This document shows, one piece after another, positions 1-7,803 of a DNA stretch of 64,000 nt. The notes under the pieces were generated by a model that had not been told where the DNA came from, made no database searches, and worked only from the letters and a program-made list of their open reading frames with translations. Made by a program: the position numbers and the translations under genes. This DNA comes from G963663365 sp963663365 (lineage in GTDB: Bacteria > Hinthialibacterota > Hinthialibacteria > Hinthialibacterales > G963663365): the NCBI GenBank assembly GCA_963663365.2, contig CAXXIH010000008.1, positions 2,480,001 through 2,544,000 of the forward strand. Reading direction: 5' to 3'. Within the stretch, counting starts at the first letter, position 1, and every line of letters starts with the position of its first letter.

Positions 1-288
1 CTCGGCGCGACCAACTATGAGTTCACTTTTCAGCTGCCTGACCCAGGCGGTATTCGCGACCTTGAGCTTCGGTTCGCTCAGATGGCTTGGCTTCCGTGTC
101 GGACGTCCCGCGGAATCGACCGTTCATCCAAAATGCAAAGGTCAATAATGGCACCCATTCCCGCGTTTTCCTTTCCAATCGAGCTCCCCTGCCGACGACA
201 CCACAAACACCTTGCCAACGTCCCCAACGCACGCCGTACTCAGGCCCCCTCGCTGGAAAATATTTTCGCCCGGTGTTCATTTTTCCTA
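1..288. other. upstream region without a convincing gene
   Basis: No open frame here looks like a real protein. The reverse-strand frame at 23-322 would run through a near-perfect forward promoter and has biased, low-complexity composition. The stretch at about 120-150 resembles sequence at 19330-19360 (shared pattern with 'cgttcat' and 'caaaa'), suggesting a short dispersed repeat. It may hold the end of a gene outside the window, but nothing supports a specific call. Confidence 0.4.
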
Positions 289-316
289 TTGACAAATAAG
301 TGAAAATCTGTATACT
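289..316 (+). promoter_or_regulatory. sigma70-like promoter, TTGACA-N16-TATACT
   Basis: The -35 box TTGACA (289-294) and -10 box TATACT (311-316) are separated by 16 bases, an almost perfect housekeeping promoter, with an AT-rich stretch just upstream (ttcatttttcctat). Transcription would begin near 322 and produce a leader of about 215 nt before the gene starting at 538. A second promoter with the same upstream context and spacing lies at 25398-25425, which argues against chance. The position of transcription start is inferred. Confidence 0.75.
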
Positions 317-362
317 ATTCACAAGCCGAACTCTCGAGACTCACACAGAAGCGTTTTCCGTG

Positions 363-410
363 TTGGCTATGCGGGCATCACCCAGAGATGCTCCCCCTCT
401 GGTGAGCCAA
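363..410 (+). promoter_or_regulatory. candidate structured leader RNA (H-type pseudoknot)
   Basis: Within the predicted leader, TTGGCT (363-368) can pair with AGCCAA (405-410), closing a compact domain. Inside, GCAT(C) (375-379) pairs with (G)ATGC (387-391), and the loop CCAGAG (382-387) is complementary to CTCTGG (397-402). This gives a 6-bp outer stem plus an H-type pseudoknot with a 6-bp second helix. G387 is shared, so the first helix would be 4 bp when the pseudoknot forms. It matches no riboswitch class known to me. It may regulate the 538-2724 gene, or be chance structure. Confidence 0.4.
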
Positions 411-537
411 AAGTATCCAAAAAAATCGCGCAACAATGGACACCCTACTAGAAGAGGGAGACAACGACCACAACCCGTATCGTAGCCGCCACTAGTCAGC
501 CCAAACCAACCACGTACCACGAACAAGCCCCAGCCCT

Positions 538-2724
538 TTGAGACAATCCTCCGCACTACTCCTTTCCGCCAGCCTCTCCATCGCGGCCGCAATTCTCATT
601 GCGACGGCAGCGTTTTTGCTTGGTGGGCGGTTGGGTGTCTGGCAGTGGCTCTTCTACGGCGGGGCCCTGCTCACGGTGCTGGCAGCACTCTATCCCTTCC
701 GCCAGGCAACCTGGGGGTCCCGTCGCTGGATGCGCAGCCTGCTGGGACGAAGTGCCGCTACGAGCGAAGACGAAACGGAGGCAAAAGAACTGCCCGCCTT
801 TCCCAACGAAATCGCGTCGATCTTCGAGGAACGCCTCCAACAGGTCGAACGACGGGAACGGGAACTGGCCGATCGGCTCGCCGGATACCATCAATGGTTC
901 GAGTTTCCGCCGCCTCTCGACCTCGCCGAGATCACGCCCGCGACTCCGGAATTGCTCGAACGGGATCGGAAGCTCGACCAATTGCTGGAGGAACGCACCC
1001 GGGACCTCTACGAGAAAATCCGCACGAACGAGTATTCGCCGGAAGGAAGCTTCGACGTCCGACTCGTTCGTGATGATGTGTATGTCCTCGTGGGCGAGAT
1101 CGCGATCCTCTATGGAGACGATCCCAAGCACCCACTGGCCGGTGTCAGCAGCGAGCGAGTTCTCCGGGCGGCCGGGCGTTGCTGCCTGAAATTTCTCGTT
1201 GAATTGGAAAAGCTGCCGTTGGGGATCCGCAACTACGACATTGTCGACATCTACGGTTATGTCCGCCAGGCGGTCAATGTCTACGGACTCTATCGCTCCG
1301 CTCGCCCCTACATGCCCTGGTTCCGTGGTGCCTACTACGGAACTTGGGTCGCCATGGGGGCCAATCCTCTGGCCCTCGGAGCGTGGTGGTTCGTCAGTGC
1401 CCTCGGCACCAAGGGTGCATCGACGGTGGCCACGAACGTGGCTAACCGTTGGGCCCTCAGCTTCCTCCACGATATCGTTCGCGTCATCGGCTACGAGGTG
1501 GCAGGCATCTACGATCAGAGCCTGCGATACCGCGATCCCAACTGGTGCTTTGCCGCCGAATTGACTGAACTCGTCCAGTCCTTTCCGAGCTCTGAACAGT
1601 CCTTCCGCCGAGCCCTGAGTCTGATCGGCGCCCTCCAACTTCAGAACGAGTACGACCGCATCTTTTTCTTCCGCTGCATTGTCGAAGGGAAAAAGCCCGG
1701 CCTCAAACGCTCGCAGGCCGCCGACCTGTTGCCCGAGCAACGCCGAGAGATCGCCGAACGTCTTGAGGCCTTTCTGGAGTCCAACATCTCCGATCCGAAC
1801 CCCAAGGCCGTGGGCCGCTGGCGGGCCGCTGTCGAAGACCGCCTCGACGTCGCCCTGACCCTTGACGGTCCAGTTGCCGCACCTCCGGAGAATGAGCAAC
1901 GTCACAACGCCTTGCGGTCCCTGGCCGGATACCTGCTCGAAATCAAGCAGGTCGAGCAAGAGTCGCTTCAGTCATTGTTGGAGTCCACTGCCCTCGCAGC
2001 CGCCATGTCAGAAAACGAAGTGTTCAATGCGTGGCAGGGTCTCAAAGACGATCCGCCCTTCTTCTTTCAGATGCCCGAGATCGTTCCCAGCGGAACGGTC
2101 GCTGACGACTTCCTCAAAGACCTGGTCGGTCTCGCCGCACGAGTTACCCCAAGATATCCCGTCGCCGACGAGATCGTTGTGGCCACAGCCGTGCGACTTC
2201 GCCGCGACGCAGCCGAGGTCAAGAAACGCCTCGATGCCGAGTACGTCGACGAGCTTGCTTGCCATCTGCCGAAAGACGGTCCTGGTCGTCGACTGGCTCC
2301 CGACGTCGCACGTGCCACTCTCGATCTTGTCCAGGAGGACGAGCAGCTGCGATTCGTCTATGGCGATGTCCAGCCCGTCGACCTCGAAGAAAACGAACTT
2401 CCGGACTTTGAACGTGGCAAGACCTGGCTCGTAGGTGTCGGCAATCGTCTCGTCGCATTCACCCTGGCCGATAGCCCCGAACTGGTCTGGGAGGGCGACG
2501 CCCGGGTGAATCTCGAATACATCAAGGGACGCATTCGCAGCAATTGTCGCCTCAACGGCGGACGCTGGTTCAACGCGTTCACCGACACCACGCCAACGCT
2601 CTTCCTTCGTGGACCCGGCTTCGGCCGAAGCCAACGCCACTTTCGCCCCCTCATCGACTTCTGCATGCACGACCACAAGGAAGGAACTGCAACACCAGCC
2701 CGAAGCGCAAGCGAGGACGAGTGA
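538..2724 (+). CDS. large membrane-anchored protein of unknown function
   Basis: A 728-residue protein I do not recognise. Two hydrophobic segments lie at the N-terminus (about residues 5-28 and 36-50). An acidic, coiled-coil-like stretch follows (about 75-115, rich in Glu/Arg), then a long, mostly soluble region. Around residues 255-300 a Gly/Ala/Trp-rich stretch could be a further membrane-associated patch. No catalytic motif was identified. The start is a TTG at 538 without an obvious Shine-Dalgarno site. It was chosen because it keeps the first hydrophobic segment, and no in-frame ATG precedes that segment. The gene lies about 215 nt after the strong promoter at 289-316. The last residues are encoded by a dispersed repeat (2695-2718), so the native C-terminus may have been replaced or extended by repeat insertion. 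Probably a lineage-specific inner-membrane protein; the coding call is firm, the function is not. Confidence 0.8.
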   Translation: MRQSSALLLSASLSIAAAILIATAAFLLGGRLGVWQWLFYGGALLTVLAALYPFRQATWGSRRWMRSLLGRSAATSEDETEAKELPAFPNEIASIFEERLQQVERRERELADRLAGYHQWFEFPPPLDLAEITPATPELLERDRKLDQLLEERTRDLYEKIRTNEYSPEGSFDVRLVRDDVYVLVGEIAILYGDDPKHPLAGVSSERVLRAAGRCCLKFLVELEKLPLGIRNYDIVDIYGYVRQAVNVYGLYRSARPYMPWFRGAYYGTWVAMGANPLALGAWWFVSALGTKGASTVATNVANRWALSFLHDIVRVIGYEVAGIYDQSLRYRDPNWCFAAELTELVQSFPSSEQSFRRALSLIGALQLQNEYDRIFFFRCIVEGKKPGLKRSQAADLLPEQRREIAERLEAFLESNISDPNPKAVGRWRAAVEDRLDVALTLDGPVAAPPENEQRHNALRSLAGYLLEIKQVEQESLQSLLESTALAAAMSENEVFNAWQGLKDDPPFFFQMPEIVPSGTVADDFLKDLVGLAARVTPRYPVADEIVVATAVRLRRDAAEVKKRLDAEYVDELACHLPKDGPGRRLAPDVARATLDLVQEDEQLRFVYGDVQPVDLEENELPDFERGKTWLVGVGNRLVAFTLADSPELVWEGDARVNLEYIKGRIRSNCRLNGGRWFNAFTDTTPTLFLRGPGFGRSQRHFRPLIDFCMHDHKEGTATPARSASEDE
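2695..2718 (+). repeat. dispersed planctomycete repeat read as the C-terminus of the preceding gene
   Basis: The sequence CCAGCCCGAAGCGCAAGCGA and following bases belong to a repeat type I recall as frequent in planctomycete intergenic regions; translated it gives the recurring 'ARSASEDE'/'PKRKRG' peptides. Here it forms the last residues and reaches almost to the stop codon of the 538-2724 gene. Recognition is from memory of the family, not from a search. Confidence 0.55.
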
Positions 2725-2779
2725 CTGGCCACCTCAACCTCCACCTGTGCCACCTGAGGATGTGCCATTGATCCAATCT

Positions 2780-2864
2780 GTTTGGCCGAAGGCCTGATTT
2801 TCACCGTAGCCCGGGGCAACGCCCTAGGAATTCAGACCACAAGCAGACCGTTTGGCCAACGGCC
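2780..2864. repeat. intergenic repeat cluster with GTAGCCC motif
   Basis: The unit GTTTGGCC-(G/A)A-(A/C)GGCC occurs at 2780-2794 and 2850-2864. Between them lies CCGTAGCCCGGGGCAACGCC (from 2804), a form of the 'GTAGCCC...' repeat found between planctomycete genes. A similar GTAGCCCC unit occurs near 19943. The region between the genes ending at 2724 and starting at 2977 contains nothing else recognisable. Confidence 0.5.
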
Positions 2865-2976
2865 ATATTCACATCGCCGCCAAGGTGCCAACTCCACATC
2901 TCGAACAAGCTCCACCGCTACAAGAACGCTCCTCCGACTGCTACACTGAGAGAGTCCCCATAACAACGGAATCTCC

Positions 2977-4088
2977 ATGCAACACTCCCCCTACACCCCG
3001 GCCGACTTCGGACGCAATCCACTCATGTTCTACTACGAGATCACCCAGGCCTGTGATCTCGTCTGCAAGCATTGCCGCGCCTCGGCCCAGGAAGAACCGG
3101 CCGAGGATGAACTGACGACCGAAATGTCCATGGCGCTCATCGATCAGGTGGCCTCCTTCCCACGCAAGCCGATCCTGGTGTTGACCGGCGGCGACCCACT
3201 CAAACGCGCCGACCTCTTCGACCTCATCGGCCACGCACGCAGCCAGGACCTCCAGGTTGCCCTGACCCCCTCTGCCACCCCCTTGGCGACACGCGACGCC
3301 TTTGGACGTGTCAAGGAGGCCGGCGTCAGCGCCCTCGGGATCAGTCTGGATGGCGCCGACGCCAAGACCCACGATGCCTTCCGCGGCTGGGAGGGTAGCT
3401 TCGAACGAACCCTTGGCATGCTCGCCGACGCCCGCGAACTGGAGTTCCCCGTTCAGGTTAACACCTCCATCACGCGGCGGAACTTCCACCAGATCGACGC
3501 CATCGGTGAACTGCTTGCCGATCAGGGAATCACCATGTGGTCTGTCTTCTTCCTCGTGCCCGTCGGTCGAGGCGTGGAAGAAGTCCGTATCTCCGCGCCC
3601 GAATACGAAACCGCCTTCGAGAAACTCTACCATCACGCCCAAACCAAACCCTACGGCGTGAAGACGACCGAAGCACCTCACTACCGCCGCTGGGTTCTTG
3701 CAGCACGGCGGCCATCCCCTTGGCCGGCCCCAAGTCACCCGACGGCGGTCACGGCAAACGCGTTCACCGCGCGCCCCTCGGCGTCACCGATGGCCGTGGC
3801 GTCATGTTCGTCAGCCACAATGGCGAGATCTTCCCCGCCGGCTTCCTCCCCGTCGTCTGCGGCCGCTTCCCGGATGTCTCCGTCGTCGAGACCTACCAGT
3901 CCCACCCCGTCTTCAAAGCCCTCCAGGACCCCGACCAATACAAAGGCATCTGCGGCGCCTGCGAATACCGCCATGTCTGCGGCGGCAGCCGCGCCCGTGC
4001 CTACGCCGTCACCGGCGACTACCTCGAGGCCGAACCCGATTGCACTCACGTGCCCGGAAGCGACCCCGAACCGAAGATCGATCCGTAA
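2977..4088 (+). pseudogene. radical SAM/SPASM protein, frameshifted
   Basis: The N-terminal half is a radical SAM domain with the [4Fe-4S] motif CDLVCKHC at about residues 27-34, followed by GGDP and SLDGAD motifs typical of the family. The C-terminal half lies in another frame and carries the SPASM-type cluster motif CGACEYRHVCGG near 3953-3990, preceded by MFVSHNGEIFPAGFLP. The two halves fit one protein of about 370 residues resembling the TIGR04053 group (related to NirJ/AhbD/PqqE maturases). The span is one base short of a multiple of three, and the break lies between about 3690 and 3740, consistent with loss of one base. If the frameshift is real, the product lacks its auxiliary cluster domain and should be inactive; if it is a sequence error, the gene is intact. 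The substrate is unknown. It starts at an ATG preceded by 'aatctcc', a weak ribosome site. Confidence 0.75.
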
Positions 4089-4094
4089 CCGAAA

Positions 4095-4445
4095 ATGGGA
4101 TACTACATCGAACATTTGAAACGCCCTTACGACTTCCGCGTGCTGATCGAAGCCTACATCTCTACCCGGCGCGATGACTTCGTTCATCCAGACTTCAAGG
4201 AATACTACGCCGCGTTGCTAGAGTGTCTTGAGTCGCTGTTCTGCGTGCGCCTCTCACGCGATGCATTGACTCTTGAGAAGCAAGCAAACGCCACAAGCGA
4301 AACGGCACACCGAGAGATGCTGTACGCGCTGTTCACGGCGATCTTTGGCGAGCGTTCTCAAGTCGTCACGTCCGAGGAACTTCAACTGGTTGGCTTTGAC
4401 GATTCCAAGGAGCCCGATATGAGGGACTACTACGACTACCTGTAG
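4095..4445 (+). CDS. small soluble hypothetical protein
   Basis: A 116-residue acidic protein beginning seven bases after the radical SAM stop, so probably cotranscribed. It contains many aromatic residues (YYAALLECLESLF, and DYYDYL at the very C-terminus), no signal peptide and no membrane segment. I recognise no family. Codon use looks normal for the window and the composition is protein-like, which favours a real gene. It may be a partner of the radical SAM enzyme or unrelated. The ATG at 4095 is the only sensible start; no clear Shine-Dalgarno precedes it. Confidence 0.5.
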   Translation: MGYYIEHLKRPYDFRVLIEAYISTRRDDFVHPDFKEYYAALLECLESLFCVRLSRDALTLEKQANATSETAHREMLYALFTAIFGERSQVVTSEELQLVGFDDSKEPDMRDYYDYL

Positions 4446-4568
4446 TCTCTGATAACTCTGATTCCTCATATTCAATCAAATCCCACAAGCTTGCCCCTCT
4501 GTGCCAACATGAATGAGACACCAGCCTCCTGATTTATTAGAGGAGAGGGCGAAGGAGGCGAATGTTGA

Positions 4569-4991
4569 ATGGACGACCAACGATCTGATCGAATTGAGCG
4601 TGAGATTCCGAGCCCGGAGGTTTCGGAGAAGCCGACTCGGCGACGGTTCACGGTGGAGTACAAGCTGCGGATTCTGGCGGAGGCAGACGCCTGTACGGAG
4701 CGGGGGGCACTGGGCGAACTGCGGCGGCGAGAGGGGCTCTACTCGTCCCACTTGAGCACGTGGCAGAAGCAGCGTGAGGAGGGAGTCCTGGCGGGCTTGA
4801 CGCCCAAGCGACGCGGCCGGAAAGCGAAGCCAAAGAACCCGCTGGCCGATGAGAACGAACGGCTGGCGAGAGAGAACGAGCGTCTGAAGACGAAACTCCG
4901 CCAGGCGGAACTGGTCATCGACGTTCAAAAAAAAGTCTCCGAGATGTTGAACATACCGCTTGCGACCCCCGACGAGAAAGAACGCGATTGA
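4569..4991 (+). CDS. IS3-family transposase OrfA
   Basis: A 140-residue OrfA. The N-terminal half has the HTH of the family (RRRFTVEYKLRILAEAD at about residues 24-40). The C-terminal part has a leucine-zipper-like coil (LADENERLARENERLKTKL) used for dimerisation and OrfAB assembly. OrfA binds the inverted repeats and regulates transposition. The stop overlaps the orfB start (TGATG at 4989-4993), the normal arrangement for coupled or frameshifted OrfAB translation. OrfA appears intact, while orfB is not, so it could at most act on other copies in trans. The ATG at 4569 was chosen; an upstream in-frame start is possible but lacks family similarity. Confidence 0.8.
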   Translation: MDDQRSDRIEREIPSPEVSEKPTRRRFTVEYKLRILAEADACTERGALGELRRREGLYSSHLSTWQKQREEGVLAGLTPKRRGRKAKPKNPLADENERLARENERLKTKLRQAELVIDVQKKVSEMLNIPLATPDEKERD

Positions 4992-5754
4992 TGGACGCTG
5001 CCGAAGAGCTTGCTCCCGAGGTCGGCACGGCCGCGGCCTGTCGGGCGATGGGCGTCAGCCGGGCGACCCTGTATCGCCGACGCAACCCGACCCGGTCGAC
5101 CGACGAGGTTCCCGTTCGACGCCAAGCGACTGATTCGTGAAACCATCGAGAAACAGGGGATCGATTCAAAGAACCTGGTGATTCATAGCGACCGTGGACC
5201 ATCGATGACGTCGCACACGGTGGCCCAACTCATGGCCACGCTCGGTGTGACGAAATCGCACAGTCGCCCCCATGTGTCCAACGACAACCCGTTTTCCGAG
5301 AGCCAGTTCAAGACGCTCAAGTACCGGCCGGAGTTTCCCAGTCGCTTTGGCTGCCAGGAAGACACTCGCGAATCGCCAACAGATCCTTACGGCAGCTTAT
5401 GCGAAACACCCAGAGCGCTTCGTCAACAAACCGCCCATGCCGATGACGCTCCCCGAAGCGGTCTGGATCAATCCACCAGCAGCGCAGGACCAACAAAAAG
5501 GGCTTCCGGCGACCGTCGATCCCCAGAAGCCCAATGCACCTTCGGCGCACCCTCGATCCGGTTATCCCTCACCAGGTTGCGTCCCCGCAGAGCCTGACTC
5601 CGTTTCACCGGACAACGTCACCATACCAGACCAGGCCCCTAACCAACAGCCACCCTCGGACACCCGAGCGCATGCCTCAAAAAATCCCGGGGGTGTGGGG
5701 GCTGGCCCCCACATCCAAACAACACTGCTCGCAAAGCGAGACCAACTACACTAA
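4991..5754 (+). pseudogene. IS3-family transposase OrfB, internally deleted and frameshifted
   Basis: The first part (from ATG 4991) encodes about 37 residues of the OrfB N-terminal helix-turn-helix (CRAMGVSRATLYRRRNP). It then joins directly, near 5100, to the end of the rve integrase core in another frame: HSDRGPS gives the second catalytic Asp, and DNPFSESQFKTLKYRPEFP gives the Glu. The C-terminus (AYAKHPERF, PEAVWINPP) is in a third frame from about 5370. Roughly 400 bases, including the first catalytic Asp, appear to be missing by comparison with normal OrfB length. This is clearly a dead transposase, not a sequencing artefact. Confidence 0.8.
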
Positions 5755-5997
5755 TCCCAACTCGCTGCTGTCTCAAAAGGGTTGACACGTTCCGTGGAGC
5801 ACAGCACACACATCCAGCCCCCCGGAGGACCTTGTTAATCCAGGCAATCCATAGTCTAATTAGAGGCTTCAAAAGCCCGTTTCGCGGCTTCTGGGGTGGC
5901 TGTCGGCCCCCTCATGTCGATCTTTCCAGGCCCGGGAAGAGACACGACAAGGCTGCTCTCACAATACTGCAAGGCAGAACAATCCGAGGAGTTCCTC

Positions 5998-7077
5998 ATG
6001 GGTATCGATCTTCGCAAAGACTACAAATACAGCCTGCTCGTCCCCACAAGCATGGGCGTTCGACTGACTCCTGTCGCCGGTCAGCCCGTCCATTCCAGCG
6101 ACATGTTCATGATGCAAGCGACCAGTGCGGAATCGAACGTCGCAAGCATCTCTTCCTTTCTGGGCTTGCCGGTGAAAGTCCTCACAACATTTGTGAAGGG
6201 CAGCCCGATCTCACGCTTCATCCAGGACAACTTGGCAGGTCGGCATATCGACTATGAGGGCAAGGAAGTAGAGCAAGGTGGCCCCTGGGGGTATCGTCAC
6301 CAGTTCAACATTGCAGATAGCGGTCACGGGTCGCGAGGCCCTCGCGTGCACAACGACCGGGCAGGTGAGATCGGGCGAACACTGAATGTCGACGATTTCG
6401 ACTTGGAACGAATCTTCGGAGAGGAAGGCGTTCAGGTCGTGCACCTTTCAGGTTTGATCGCGGCACTGTCGCCAGAGACGGGAACCTTCTGCTTGGAGAT
6501 TGCCCGGGCTGCCAAGAAACATGGCTCACGGATTTCGTTCGACCTCAACCACCGCGCCTCGTTCTGGATCAATCGCGAGAAGGAACTGAGCGAGATCTTC
6601 CTGGAAATCGCCGGTGTGTCTGATATTCTCGTGGGCAATGAAGAAGACTTCCAACTCTGCCTCGGAATCGAAGGCCCCGAAGCGGGCGGCAAGGATCTCG
6701 CCGCCAAGATCGACAGTTTCAAGGTCATGATCGATCGCGCCAAGAAGGCGTTTCCCGGTACCGATGTCTTTGCCACGACGCTCCGCCAGGTGGTCAGCAC
6801 GAACTGCCATCTCTGGGGCGCCATTATGGCGGAAGGCGACGACTTCCACGTTGTCCAGCCGCGTGAGATCCCCGTGCTCGACCGTATCGGGGGGGGAGAC
6901 GGCTTCGTGGGCGGCATGCTCTACGCAATTCTCCGCGCCTGGGAACCCGAGAAGTGGATTCAGTTCGGCTGGGCGAGCGGAGCCTTGGCAACGACATTCC
7001 TGACCGACTACGCGCAACCAGCCGACGAGGAGCAAGTCTGGAGTATCTGGGAAGGAAACGCCCGGGTGCGTCGGTAG
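5998..7077 (+). CDS. PfkB-family sugar kinase, probably 2-keto-3-deoxygluconate kinase
   Basis: A 359-residue ribokinase-fold enzyme that phosphorylates a sugar acid or sugar with ATP in the cytoplasm. The C-terminal PfkB signature is present as DRIGGGDGFVGG (about residues 292-303) with the catalytic Asp in GGGD. N-terminal features (AESNVASISSFLGLPV) and DLNHRASFW in the middle are typical of KdgK-like proteins. The ATG at 5998 follows GAGGAG with suitable spacing, so the longer frame starting at 5896 was not used. A KDG kinase would channel uronic or aldonic acids from polysaccharide breakdown into the Entner-Doudoroff route, which suits the hydrolase cluster at 10.9-17 kb. Substrate assignment within the PfkB family is only moderately secure. 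Confidence 0.85.
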   Translation: MGIDLRKDYKYSLLVPTSMGVRLTPVAGQPVHSSDMFMMQATSAESNVASISSFLGLPVKVLTTFVKGSPISRFIQDNLAGRHIDYEGKEVEQGGPWGYRHQFNIADSGHGSRGPRVHNDRAGEIGRTLNVDDFDLERIFGEEGVQVVHLSGLIAALSPETGTFCLEIARAAKKHGSRISFDLNHRASFWINREKELSEIFLEIAGVSDILVGNEEDFQLCLGIEGPEAGGKDLAAKIDSFKVMIDRAKKAFPGTDVFATTLRQVVSTNCHLWGAIMAEGDDFHVVQPREIPVLDRIGGGDGFVGGMLYAILRAWEPEKWIQFGWASGALATTFLTDYAQPADEEQVWSIWEGNARVRR

Positions 7078-7240
7078 CCCAAGTCGCAACTGTGCTGGCC
7101 CCGATTACTCATGTGTGGCACGTCCCTGAGCCCCAGGCGAAGGGCGTGGTTGCTGACCCGCGAAGACTTACCGTCTCCAAAGGGATATGACACAGCCCAT
7201 TTGTCCGCGACGCAACATGACCCGTCGTGAATAGGCCGGG

Positions 7241-7711
7241 CTAGTGATACAGGCGGGCCGCGATGCGAACGAACTCACTGATCGGCCATGCAGACAAAGC
7301 AAGAACGACTGTCACGGCGCCGAGTCGATGAGCAAGCGTGGCGGAAGGGCGCCAAGCTGACAGGCACACGAGCGCAACCGTCGCTCCGACAACTCCCCGA
7401 AGAAAATCGATCGTACTCGGACACCGGCCGGTGAAACCCTGGATCACTTCACACAGTCCTGCCAGAATGATCACGGCTGCAAAAGCGGCCCAACCTGCCC
7501 ATCGCATCCGGGCCCAAAGGAACCAGCACACGATAACCGGAAGCGAGAAGTGAGCGAAGTCAAAAACTCCCCAAAGCATTGGGAATCGTCCAGGCGGAAG
7601 AGGAGCAAAGATGGCAATCAGCAACAGCACGGCTGCCGGGAAGACAACTGCGGCCTTGATTGGAGTCAACCGTGTCGTTGGGGCTAGAGCTTCCATTGAT
7701 TCTGTCGCCAA
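7241..7711 (-). CDS. VanZ-like membrane protein
   Basis: A 156-residue protein with four predicted membrane helices (about residues 19-38, 48-68, 73-93 and 128-148 of the translation). The motif EVIQGFTGRCPSTIDF followed by a Gly-rich segment resembles the conserved E..Q....R..S..D region of VanZ-like proteins, and the preceding DFAHF fits the family's D..HF motif. The function of most VanZ homologues is unknown. The gene is convergent with the sugar kinase and divergent from the glycosyltransferase at 7804. ATG at 7711 gives a short polar N-terminus before the first helix; the second Met (five residues later) is an alternative. Confidence 0.7.
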   Translation of the reverse strand: MATESMEALAPTTRLTPIKAAVVFPAAVLLLIAIFAPLPPGRFPMLWGVFDFAHFSLPVIVCWFLWARMRWAGWAAFAAVIILAGLCEVIQGFTGRCPSTIDFLRGVVGATVALVCLSAWRPSATLAHRLGAVTVVLALSAWPISEFVRIAARLYH

Positions 7712-7803
7712 ACGATTCCGAACGGGGCTCTTGCCATTCTAGCCGAGATTCCCACGCCTGAATACGCGGCGGCGAGGATTCTTCTCACTACGAGACGTCA
7801 ACC

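Larger units (their letters stand above)
4514..5775 (+). mobile_element. decayed IS3-family insertion sequence
   Basis: About 1.26 kb bounded by a candidate inverted repeat: TGAGACACCAGC at 4514-4525 matches the reverse complement of 5764-5775 at 11 of 12 positions. Inside lie an intact orfA (4569-4991) and a broken orfB. The length is near the low end for IS3 elements and fits the internal orfB deletion. No convincing target duplication was found (GAA on the left, AAA on the right). A perfect hairpin, TGTGGGGGC-TG-GCCCCCACA (5694-5713), lies between orfB and the right end. The element cannot transpose by itself because the DDE catalytic domain has lost its first acidic residue. Confidence 0.75.

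Noticed and set aside
556..1959. Long reverse-strand frame antisense to the membrane protein gene
   Set aside because: It mirrors the forward gene's GC-rich third positions and has no protein family features.
2941..3738. Reverse frame over the radical SAM gene
   Set aside because: Shadow of the forward gene, whose Fe-S motifs are clear.
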